In this document: one piece after another, positions 1 to 4,579 of the stretch
How positions within the stretch are numbered: the first letter of the stretch is position 1
Layout of the letters: each line of letters begins with the position of its first letter
Assembly (NCBI GenBank): GCA_018894995.1
Contig: JAHIOZ010000010.1
Location: forward strand, 1 to 5,301
Direction: 5' to 3'
DNA: 5,301 nucleotides
DNA from: Patescibacteria group bacterium
Lineage (GTDB): Bacteria; Patescibacteriota; Minisyncoccia; Phycocordibacterales; UBA12079
Position numbers and translations under genes: made by a program
Notes under the pieces: generated by a model
Database searches by the model: none
What the model was told of the DNA's origin: nothing
What the model saw: only the letters and a program-made list of their open reading frames with translations

Positions 1-462
1 AGTTTCTTCGTCCTCACAAACAGCATTTTGTTGAGAAGCAATAGTAACATCGTTTTTTAGATAATCATCTAAAGTGAAGATTTCGCCTCCTTTCTGAAAA
101 TTGTTTAAAACTGAAATAATCATTTGCCCCGTTGTGTCATCGGAATTGAAACCTTGAAACACGGAATTCCCCACCAAAGTAATCGGGGTGGCTTTTGGCA
201 GATCATAAAGTTCTGTTATTTGATTAAATTTTTGCTTCGCATCAATCTCGCTTACATCCAAATAAACAAGATTAAAATCGTTTCTTTGAGATAAAAGCGA
301 ATTCAAAAAAGTTTCTTCAAGTTGGCAAAAATTACAATTTTCTCTTCCAAAAAGATAAATGTTGATTAAATCGTCATTTTCTATGTCAGCAGAAGAAAAA
401 GAAAAAGTGCTTAAAAATAAAAAAGTAATAATCAAAACATTTCTCAAAAATTTAATTTTCAT
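1..462 (-). CDS. Exported thioredoxin/glutaredoxin-fold protein, N-terminal part (runs off left edge)
   Basis: The reading frame is open for 154 codons from ATG at 462-460 to the window edge. Residues 1-25 form a signal peptide or membrane anchor: basic MKIKFLRN, a Phe/Leu/Ile core, then SSA. A thioredoxin-like fold follows. It has strand INIYLFG (33-39), a CNFC redox motif (Cys43, Cys46), a second strand NLVYLDV, and ATP at 91-93 with Pro93 in the usual cis-proline position before strand ITLVG. These features suggest an extracytoplasmic thiol-disulfide oxidoreductase. In candidate-phyla bacteria such domains are often fused to a DsbD/CcdA-like membrane domain; the frame continues past a linker (Cys149, then acidic residues), so a fusion is possible but unseen. 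There is no Shine-Dalgarno sequence; an extended -10 lies 7 bases upstream, so a leaderless start is likely. The fold call is fairly sure, the exact role is not. Confidence 0.8.
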   Translation of the reverse strand, partial: MKIKFLRNVLIITFLFLSTFSFSSADIENDDLINIYLFGRENCNFCQLEETFLNSLLSQRNDFNLVYLDVSEIDAKQKFNQITELYDLPKATPITLVGNSVFQGFNSDDTTGQMIISVLNNFQKGGEIFTLDDYLKNDVTIASQQNAVCEDEET

Positions 463-469
463 AAAGCTA

Positions 470-478
470 AGAATAGCA
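470..478 (-). promoter_or_regulatory. Extended -10 promoter for the thioredoxin-like gene, leaderless
   Basis: The minus strand reads TGCTATTCT, a TGn extension plus a -10-like hexamer (5 of 6 match TATAAT). Seven bases separate it from ATG at 462, so transcription would start at or next to the start codon. I see no good -35 box at 16-18 bases. No AGGAG-like site fits between the hexamer and the ATG. Confidence 0.5.
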
Positions 479-503
479 TAAAATAAAGAAACGGGGAAAT
501 TTA

Positions 504-540
504 AACCGCAGCTTGGCTAGGTGATAGCCAAGTTGCGGTT
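504..540. repeat. Long hairpin, 16-bp stem with one G.U pair
   Basis: The arms are 504-519 (AACCGCAGCTTGGCTA) and 525-540, with loop GGTGA. They pair over 16 positions with a single G.T (G.U in RNA) wobble. On the plus strand a run of five T (544-548) follows, so it resembles an intrinsic terminator. However, the neighbouring gene on the left is transcribed away from it and no plus-strand gene lies upstream in the window. Its job is unknown; a mobile palindrome or the end of a small transcript are alternatives. Confidence 0.7.
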
Positions 541-561
541 AAGTTTTTAGTTGATAGTTTT

Positions 562-579
562 TTCCGCCGGCAGGCGGAA
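562..579. repeat. CCGCC-type short palindrome
   Basis: TTCCGCC (562-568) and GGCGGAA (573-579) are perfect inverted arms around loop GGCA. It is a GC-rich island in AT-rich DNA. Short CCGCC/GGCGG palindromes of this kind are, as I recall, common between genes in Parcubacteria-like genomes. On the plus strand GTTTTT follows, which could give weak terminator activity, but no plus-strand gene precedes it. Confidence 0.65.
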
Positions 580-604
580 GTTTTTAAAAAACGAAAACAT
601 AATG

Positions 605-637
605 ACGACGAATTTTGGCTTCGCCAAAATTCGTCGT
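605..637. repeat. Dispersed palindrome family, copy 1
   Basis: The arms ACGACGAATTTTGGC (605-619) and its exact complement (623-637) are separated by TTC. It shares the core ACGAATTTTGG/CCAAAATTCGT with copies at 4612-4641 and, without the outer bases, 2202-2237. It lies between two divergent genes, so it is not a terminator for either. Confidence 0.8.
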
Positions 638-649
638 AGTGTTTAGAAA

Positions 650-695
650 TTAACCCAGCACTAACTTTTTTGAAAAAAAGTTAGTGCTGGGTTAA
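650..695. repeat. 46-base perfect palindrome
   Basis: Two 22-base arms (650-671 and 674-695) are exact reverse complements separated by only two bases (GA, 672-673). The arm begins TTAACCCAGCACTAAC and ends in six T. Pairing stops cleanly at A649/A696. It is unrelated in sequence to the ACGAATTTTGG family and occurs once in the window. No gene points into it, so a simple terminator role is unlikely. It could form a cruciform or a very stable RNA hairpin, or be a mobile palindrome. Confidence 0.8.
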
Positions 696-824
696 AAATT
701 TAGATTTACCCACACACCTTTCTTAATATCGTCTTCCAGACAAAATGTAACTTAAACAATTTATTATTTTTTAATATCAGAATATGTGGGTTTATTTAAA
801 AATTACAAAATTAAAAATTTTAAT

Positions 825-861
825 CATTTGTATCCATTTGTATTGTTCGCATCATTCGTAT
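825..861 (+). repeat. Degenerate 9-10 base tandem repeat
   Basis: Successive units read CATTTGTAT (825-833), CATTTGTAT (835-843), GTTCGCAT (845-852) and CATTCGTAT (853-861). The first two are identical and the others vary by a few bases. The array sits just upstream of the DUF5652-like gene. Such words are, in my recollection, frequent between genes of candidate-phyla bacteria. No function is evident. Confidence 0.5.
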
Positions 862-899
862 ATTGGTATGTTTATCTTTCAACTTTTCAAATTTTACCC

Positions 900-905
900 T
901 ATACT
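900..905 (+). promoter_or_regulatory. -10 box of the DUF5652-like gene, leaderless
   Basis: TATACT, one mismatch from TATAAT, is followed by TAAAGC and then ATG at 912. The 6-base distance puts the transcription start at the start codon. The arrangement TATACTTAAAGCATG closely matches TATAATAAAGCTATG before the quinone oxidoreductase gene. No convincing -35 box or TGn extension is present. Confidence 0.45.
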
Positions 906-911
906 TAAAGC

Positions 912-1145
912 ATGCAAATAGAAACATTTATTTTGGAAAATCCGTGGATACTTCTGTTAATACTGGCATGGACTTTACCATGGAAAGGTTATGCTTTGTG
1001 GCGATCGGCAAAAAATTCTGATAACAAGTGGTTCCTAGTTTTATTTCTTGTAAACACATTGGCAATACTGGAAATCTTTTATATTTTTGTTATTGATAAA
1101 AATAATAAAAAAATAAAATCCATTTTGAATTATTTTAAGAATTAA
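912..1145 (+). CDS. DUF5652-like small membrane protein
   Basis: This 77-residue protein has two predicted membrane helices, about residues 11-30 and 40-61, joined by a short polar loop (RSAKNSDNK), and a basic C-terminal tail. The signature LPWKGYALWRSAKN at the end of helix 1 and NTLAILEIFYIF in helix 2 match what I recall of DUF5652, a family of small membrane proteins mostly from candidate-phyla bacteria. The length is normal for it. The function is unknown. No Shine-Dalgarno sequence precedes ATG; TATACT 6 bases upstream suggests a leaderless mRNA. A hairpin overlaps the stop codon, so the gene is probably transcribed alone. The gene on its left is divergent and the next on its right is convergent. 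Confidence 0.85.
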   Translation: MQIETFILENPWILLLILAWTLPWKGYALWRSAKNSDNKWFLVLFLVNTLAILEIFYIFVIDKNNKKIKSILNYFKN

Positions 1146-1181
1146 AAATCTGAGGGAGTCCAACTCCCTCCCGTAGATTTT
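1145..1181 (+). terminator. Hairpin terminator after the DUF5652-like gene
   Basis: GAGGGAGT (1152-1159) pairs with ACTCCCTC (1163-1170) around loop CCA. An outer stem AAAATCT/AGATTTT (1145-1151 with 1175-1181) adds seven pairs, leaving CCGT as a one-sided bulge. It begins at the stop codon. The T-run after the stem is short (ATTTTGAT), so the terminator may be weak. Confidence 0.6.
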
Positions 1182-1211
1182 GATATTAAGTCAGATTATG
1201 ATTTATAAAAA

Positions 1212-1243
1212 CACATACTACATTCCTAAGAATGTAGTATGTG
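1212..1243 (-). terminator. Second hairpin terminator behind the exported-protein cluster
   Basis: CACATACTACATTC (1212-1225) and its exact complement (1230-1243) enclose loop CTAA. On the minus strand TTTTTAT follows the stem; on the plus strand only A-rich sequence follows. It therefore works best as a backup terminator for minus-strand transcription arriving from 1318, just after the stronger hairpin at 1254-1283. Confidence 0.55.
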
Positions 1244-1253
1244 AGAAAAAAAT

Positions 1254-1283
1254 AAAAGCGATGTCGTGAGACATCGCTTTTTT
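1254..1283. terminator. Strong bidirectional intrinsic terminator
   Basis: AAAAGCGATGTC (1254-1265) pairs perfectly with GACATCGCTTTT (1270-1281). The plus-strand loop GTGA is a GNRA tetraloop. T-runs follow the GC stem on both strands: TTTTTT on plus and TTTTATTTTTTT on minus. It lies between convergent genes, 35 bases beyond the stop of the 1318-2166 gene, and is suited to end both transcripts. Confidence 0.85.
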
Positions 1284-1317
1284 GAAAATGTAAAATAGAT
1301 TATTATCGAATGCTTTT

Positions 1318-2166
1318 TTACCGCATGTCCGGTCTGAAACCCAGGTGACCTTGGATCCAAGGGAACTGGTTAAAGCCGGATTCGGAAGAGGACCACCCTG
1401 TTCCGCCACCGACAACACCCGAAACGGCGCTGCCTTTAAAATCGTTAACGGAGGCTCCACTGACATTGAAGCCCAACCCGCGACCTTTTGCATAAAGTTC
1501 GCGGACGACTCCTTCAGAAACAACATCTGCAGCATTAATTCCTTTGTCCATTGCCATAATGAGGGCAACGGCGAGAACATCAATGGTGACCTGTTCATTT
1601 CCTGTCGCCACAGAATGAAAATATCCCTTTGGCTGGAAATTATCCTGACGCCCGGCAAAAGCAACAGTTCCATCTTTCCCGAACAAAAGGGGAAGAAATG
1701 TCACCGAAATTTTATCGGATAATGGAAGTTGTTCTCCCCCAAAAATCCGAAGTTTAACAACTGGCTCATCGCCCCAGGTTCTTTCGGTCGCTTTGGCAAT
1801 CGGCGCGAGTTCTTCGCGCGTAAACGTTGCCGGCTTCCCGATTTCCACCGACTTGTATTTTAACAAGTCAATTATTCTGGTGAAATTGGGCCCGAAACGA
1901 TCAGAAGGGCCGGCGATGTCAGAGACAAGCCCGGGATACTGAACTTCCGGCGCAATATGAGCTCCTCGTTTTGAGGTTGATTCGCCAAAATCAATTCCCA
2001 GATTTTGTTGATTGCTTTGGTCACCCATGGACTGACCTTGGTTTTGGCCTTGATCCTGTCCTTGCCCGGCAACCGCTGTTGCCGAATCTCCACCCCAGCT
2101 CAAGGCTGGAAGAAAGAAAAGCGAAAGAACTATACAACATACTGCAAGATTTTTCTTCAAATTCAT
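1318..2166 (-). CDS. Exported protein with Gln/Gly-rich N-terminal tract, unrecognised
   Basis: This 282-residue protein begins with a signal peptide (MNLKKN, hydrophobic 8-22, probable cleavage near ALS at 21-23). A low-complexity tract at 34-53 contains GQGQDQGQNQGQ and is then Gln/Asn/Ser-rich. Residues about 70-235 look globular, with strands such as KISVTFLPLLFG and a helix-like stretch VTIDVLAVALIMAMDKG (193-209). The C-terminus is Gly/Ser/aromatic (SGVVGGGTGWSSSESGF, 249-265). I recognise no family or catalytic motif. AAGGAGA at 2179-2173, 7 bases before ATG, fixes the start. It is last in a minus-strand series of three exported proteins, 106 bases after the previous gene, and is followed by tandem terminators. 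It is richer in GC than the flanking genes. A surface or extracellular role is inferred. Confidence 0.8.
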   Translation of the reverse strand: MNLKKNLAVCCIVLSLFFLPALSWGGDSATAVAGQGQDQGQNQGQSMGDQSNQQNLGIDFGESTSKRGAHIAPEVQYPGLVSDIAGPSDRFGPNFTRIIDLLKYKSVEIGKPATFTREELAPIAKATERTWGDEPVVKLRIFGGEQLPLSDKISVTFLPLLFGKDGTVAFAGRQDNFQPKGYFHSVATGNEQVTIDVLAVALIMAMDKGINAADVVSEGVVRELYAKGRGLGFNVSGASVNDFKGSAVSGVVGGGTGWSSSESGFNQFPWIQGHLGFRPDMR

Positions 2167-2201
2167 CTTGAATCTCCTTCTTACTTTGAAATTTTAATTA
2201 A

Positions 2202-2237
2202 TTAACGAATTTTGGGCCGAAGCCCAAAATTCGTTAA
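2202..2237. repeat. Dispersed palindrome family, copy 2, with UUCG cap
   Basis: TTAACGAATTTTGGGC (2202-2217) is exactly complementary to 2222-2237. On the minus strand, the direction of transcription here, the loop is TTCG closed by C-G, the extra-stable cUUCGg tetraloop. Compared with the copies at 605 and 4612 it has one more G:C pair in the stem and TTAACG outer pairs. It lies between two co-directional exported-protein genes and lacks a T-run, so it could be an mRNA stability or processing hairpin rather than a terminator. Confidence 0.8.
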
Positions 2238-2272
2238 ATCAACCTCACACGGTATTAGCGCGTATCATTCTA

Positions 2273-3178
2273 CTACGGATGCGGATACCCACTTTGAACG
2301 GAAACGTTCGTGGTGACCGTCCCCGTCTGGTGCTGATAACCATTTGAGTTCACGTTTACCTGCTCATAGCTATGGGTCTGACCCATAGCTGCACTGAGAT
2401 TGGCAATAGCAAGGCCGTTGTCGTAAGTCCCGCCGTTCAGCTTTGCCGAAGCGGCCTGAATGCCGGACTGGGAAGTTGGGTCTTGGTTAGTGATGGTTAC
2501 TCCGTACTGAGAACCGCCAACTGAACCGCCGTAGTTACCAAACAAAACAGCGCCACCCTCCAAAGAGGAATTAGTGAAAGATTCACCGGACTGAAACATC
2601 CAGTCACCTCCTGGAGATACGGCAAATTGGGCATAAGAATTCTCGGCTGACAAATCAACCGAGTTATGAACACCTGCGAGGCCGTGGGCACTTCCACCGA
2701 TACCCTGATTGAAATCATCTCCCATACTGGAAACGGCGAAATTGGGTCCAAAGTTTATGACACTTACCATGGCATCGTAGTCTTGATACCCGAAGGCACT
2801 AAGACTTCCAAATCCCTTGGCCTTGCCAGACATATCGGAAGCCATTTCGCTCCCACCCGACACGCCGACCCAGTTATTTAAGCCTCCTGCCATACCACCG
2901 TATTCATGAGCTTGCTCCTGAGACTGCTCGGCAAATCCGGAGCCACCTCCGGACACGGAGCCGTTGACCCACTGATTCTGGTCGCCGCCGTGCATGACGA
3001 AACCATTCCCTGGTGTTACCGAGGACAAACCTTCGTAAGCTTGATTTTGATTTTGCTCAAACTGAGCGGTCTCGTCACCTCCCCCTGGGGGAGACGGTGG
3101 CGGGGACGCAAAACACAGGCCGGCAGAAAAAACAACAACTGAAGCTGACAACGCGATCGTGGAAAGTTTCTTGTTCAT
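2273..3178 (-). CDS. Secreted Gly/Ser/Asn/Gln-rich protein, possible adhesin or fibre subunit
   Basis: This 301-residue protein has a signal peptide (MNKKLS, hydrophobic 8-21, cleavage likely after CFA at 24). Cys22 is preceded by Leu, so it is not a good lipobox. A Pro/Gly linker (SPPPSPPGGG, 25-34) follows. The mature protein is almost all Gly, Ser, Asn, Gln, Ala and Tyr, with few Lys or Arg. The motif EQxQxQAxE occurs at 41-49 and 84-92. The end (about 266-298) is Gln/Asn/Thr/Val-rich with alternating pattern, as in beta structure. This composition suits an extracellular beta-solenoid, adhesin or amyloid-like protein. I do not recognise the family, and the curli-like resemblance is composition only. 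AGGAGG at 3191-3186, 7 bases before ATG, supports the start. It is the second of three exported-protein genes and is GC-rich relative to the window. Confidence 0.8.
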   Translation of the reverse strand: MNKKLSTIALSASVVVFSAGLCFASPPPSPPGGGDETAQFEQNQNQAYEGLSSVTPGNGFVMHGGDQNQWVNGSVSGGGSGFAEQSQEQAHEYGGMAGGLNNWVGVSGGSEMASDMSGKAKGFGSLSAFGYQDYDAMVSVINFGPNFAVSSMGDDFNQGIGGSAHGLAGVHNSVDLSAENSYAQFAVSPGGDWMFQSGESFTNSSLEGGAVLFGNYGGSVGGSQYGVTITNQDPTSQSGIQAASAKLNGGTYDNGLAIANLSAAMGQTHSYEQVNVNSNGYQHQTGTVTTNVSVQSGYPHP

Positions 3179-3200
3179 TTTACTTCCTCCTACATGGTAG

Positions 3201-3250
3201 AATTTTTGTTTTTACTTCGTTTTTTTGTTTCTTTTTTTTTGATTTTTTTC
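3201..3250 (-). other. A-rich leader tract between lipoprotein and secreted-protein genes
   Basis: On the transcribed strand this stretch is almost entirely A with scattered C and G, and it ends just before the ribosome binding site of the 2273-3178 gene. It has no hairpin and no convincing -35/-10 pair. Unstructured A-rich leaders are known to favour ribosome loading, so it may raise expression of the secreted protein, but that is inference. Confidence 0.4.
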
Positions 3251-3283
3251 AACAACTCTCTCCTGCCTAATTTGATCAGAGAT

Positions 3284-3790
3284 TTAAAAATTTCCTCCTT
3301 TTTTTCTCCAATCTTCTTCTCGTTTTACCACTTTATATTCAAGTGGCAATAATTCAAACAGAACTTGTTCCCTGCTATTTCTAACAGAGACAACAAAAAA
3401 AATCTTTCTATTTGGAATATCCAAAGGACATTCCACTTTAAAAGGGTTATTTGAATTGTCCTCCGCATTGGAGAAATAAAGCTTATTGGAAAAAAGCTTA
3501 TTTCCTCCGTCTGAAAAACCCTCCGACCAAATCTGGTAATCCATTCTGGTCGGATTTTTTATAACCACTGAGAAAAAAAGAGATTTAACATCTGAAGAGA
3601 TGCTAAAATCTTTTTTACCATCGTAGCCGTTATCTTTATCATCCTTGACGATAAAAGAGGCCAACAAAGGCGCAGACAATGCGCCAGTCTCGTAGTAGTA
3701 ATAATTAGCTGTTTTGTCGGCGCAACCGACAAAAGAAAAAGCAAACAATAAAACAAAAAACAGTTGAATCCAACTTTTTTGATTTTGCAT
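3284..3790 (-). CDS. Putative lipoprotein, unrecognised
   Basis: This 168-residue protein starts MQNQKSW and has a hydrophobic stretch (8-22) ending FVGC, a plausible lipobox with Cys23 as the lipid-modified residue. A Tyr-rich patch (NYYYYE) follows, then a beta-rich domain with strands such as SLFFSVVIKN and KIFFVVSVRN and an acidic, Asn-rich middle. The C-terminus is charged (KREEDWRKKGGNF). I do not recognise a family. The ATG at 3790 is chosen because AGGAGG lies 7 bases upstream; a TTG two codons earlier would sit one base from that site and is rejected. It is the first gene after a consensus -35 promoter and precedes two secreted proteins. It could be a membrane-anchored partner for them, which is inferred from order only. 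Unlike those two genes it is AT-rich. Confidence 0.75.
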   Translation of the reverse strand: MQNQKSWIQLFFVLLFAFSFVGCADKTANYYYYETGALSAPLLASFIVKDDKDNGYDGKKDFSISSDVKSLFFSVVIKNPTRMDYQIWSEGFSDGGNKLFSNKLYFSNAEDNSNNPFKVECPLDIPNRKIFFVVSVRNSREQVLFELLPLEYKVVKREEDWRKKGGNF

Positions 3791-3797
3791 TAACAAT

Positions 3798-3803
3798 CCT
3801 CCT
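3798..3803 (-). promoter_or_regulatory. Ribosome binding site that decides the lipoprotein start
   Basis: The minus strand reads AGGAGG followed by ATTGTTA and then ATG. The 7-base spacing suits the ATG at 3790. It rules out the in-frame TTG at 3796, which would begin only one base after the site. Confidence 0.75.
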
Positions 3804-3869
3804 TTTCCTCTTTTTCATTCACATTTTAATCTATAATTTAATTTTCAAACAAAATACTATCTGCGGGAT

Positions 3870-3897
3870 ATATTACACTTAATGAGATATTTGTCAA
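3870..3897 (-). promoter_or_regulatory. Promoter of the exported-protein cluster
   Basis: The minus strand has a perfect -35 box TTGACA (3897-3892), a 16-base spacer and the -10-like TAATAT (3875-3870). Transcription would begin near 3862, giving a leader of about 70 bases before the lipoprotein ATG. The -35 box lies inside one arm of an inverted repeat, suggesting control by a bound regulator. Confidence 0.55.
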
Positions 3898-3914
3898 GGA
3901 AAATTGCTTGACAA
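3891..3914. promoter_or_regulatory. Inverted repeat over the -35 box, candidate operator
   Basis: TTGTCAAG (3891-3898) and CTTGACAA (3907-3914) are perfect 8-base inverted arms with an 8-base spacer. One arm contains the -35 box of the lipoprotein promoter. Centre-to-centre spacing is 16 bases, compatible with a dimeric repressor or activator. An mRNA hairpin after the quinone oxidoreductase gene is possible, but the stem is only half GC and no T-run follows. Confidence 0.5.
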
Positions 3915-3966
3915 GGAGATAAAATGTGTGCTGAAGATTTTATACTGGCAAGTTTAACAAATTTTG

Positions 3967-4560
3967 CTAATCATTTTTGCCTATCTTGTGAATTTGTACC
4001 AGCCACTTCTTTCTTTTCTCTACCGTAGAAAATCCAACAGGACCAAAATAAATTGTTTTTGGAGATGCAATACCACAAAAATTCGCCAAATTCCGCATTT
4101 CTTTTTTGTGAACATTTCCCAAAAACCATTTATACAACAACGGGTAACAGTCCATCGTAACAATCAATCTCATTGTTTTGCCTTTCAATAATTTCTCCGG
4201 AAACATACTTTTTTCTCTGTATTTGAATGCGAAACCGGATGCAAAAACACGATCAATGAAACCTTTTAAGAGAGCAGGCATTGAAGACCACCATGTGGGA
4301 TAAACGAAAACAAGGTGGTCAGCCCATTTTATTTTTGCTTGAGCATCCGCGAGACAAGGTTCAAATTCTTGTGCTGGCAAATTTTTGCCCTCGTTTTTTA
4401 AAATAAGACTAAAATTCAACTCTCTAAGATAAAGTATTTCAATTTTATTTTCTGTCTCTCTTACTCCACTTACATAGGCTTCCACCAAAGCTCCGCAAAA
4501 ACTGTTTTTTCGCGGGTGTCCCAAAATAACAAGAATTTTTTTGTCTGAATTATTTTTCAT
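3967..4560 (-). CDS. Flavodoxin-fold NAD(P)H:quinone oxidoreductase
   Basis: This 197-residue cytoplasmic flavoprotein belongs to the Flavodoxin_2 group (NQO1, MdaB, KefF relatives), which reduces quinones or other acceptors by two electrons using NAD(P)H and bound FAD or FMN. Strand KILVILGHP leads into the flavin phosphate-binding loop GHPRKNSF (14-21). The family signature WADHLVFVYPTWWSSMPALL continues into KGFIDRVF, spanning 79-106. A core strand RLIVTMDCYP (131-140) reaches the flavin site, with a Tyr-containing stretch after it. The length is full for the family. There is no Shine-Dalgarno sequence; TGTTATAAT ends 6 bases before ATG, so it is probably leaderless. It is transcribed in the same direction as the exported-protein cluster, 176 bases upstream of it, but that cluster has its own promoter. 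The exact substrate cannot be told. Confidence 0.9.
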   Translation of the reverse strand: MKNNSDKKILVILGHPRKNSFCGALVEAYVSGVRETENKIEILYLRELNFSLILKNEGKNLPAQEFEPCLADAQAKIKWADHLVFVYPTWWSSMPALLKGFIDRVFASGFAFKYREKSMFPEKLLKGKTMRLIVTMDCYPLLYKWFLGNVHKKEMRNLANFCGIASPKTIYFGPVGFSTVEKRKKWLVQIHKIGKND

Positions 4561-4566
4561 AGCTTT

Positions 4567-4575
4567 ATTATAACA
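4567..4575 (-). promoter_or_regulatory. Consensus extended -10 promoter of the quinone oxidoreductase gene, leaderless
   Basis: The minus strand reads TGTTATAAT, a TGn extension plus a perfect -10 box. Only AAAGCT separates it from ATG at 4560, so transcription should begin at the A of the start codon. No -35 box is evident, as is usual for extended -10 promoters. Confidence 0.65.
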
Positions 4576-4579
4576 TAGG

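Larger units (their letters stand above)
547..816 (+). repeat. Composite repeat module, copy A (expanded)
   Basis: Three elements occur here in the same order and orientation as at 4580-4669. They are TTAGTTGATAGT (547-558), the ACGAATTTTGGC palindrome (605-637) and the 18-mer AAAATTACAAAATTAAAA (799-816). Here the intervals hold extra palindromes (562-579 and 650-695), whereas the second module is compact. The two outer words are AT-rich and could recur by chance; the shared order around the palindrome is what makes this notable. Confidence 0.45.

Noticed and set aside
708..791. ACCCACA and TGTGGGT as a long-range inverted repeat
   Set aside because: The arms are only 7 bases with about 70 AT-rich bases between them, and no internal structure supports the pairing.
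825..861. Short tandem array as a CRISPR
   Set aside because: The units are 9-10 bases with no unique spacers of constant length, and no cas genes are present.
1218..1673. Minus-strand open frame of 151 codons in another frame
   Set aside because: It overlaps the 1318-2166 gene out of frame and runs through the terminator hairpins. It has no start signal and an implausible protein composition.
1345..1722. Plus-strand open frame of 125 codons
   Set aside because: It is antisense to the 1318-2166 secreted-protein gene, which has a signal peptide and a good ribosome binding site. Long opposite-strand frames are expected in this GC-richer stretch, and it has no ribosome binding site or recognisable domain.
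3080..3096. CTCCCCCTGGGGGAG palindrome
   Set aside because: It lies inside the coding sequence for the Pro/Gly linker of the secreted protein and is explained by CCN and GGN codons.
3794..3796. TTG start for the lipoprotein
   Set aside because: It lies one base from AGGAGG, too close for initiation. The ATG two codons later has a 7-base spacing.
3908..4028. Plus-strand TTGACA, AGGAG and ATG at 3924 giving a 35-codon ORF
   Set aside because: The TTGACA is part of the inverted repeat, no -10 box lies at the right distance, and the frame runs antisense into the end of the quinone oxidoreductase gene. The product has no recognisable features.
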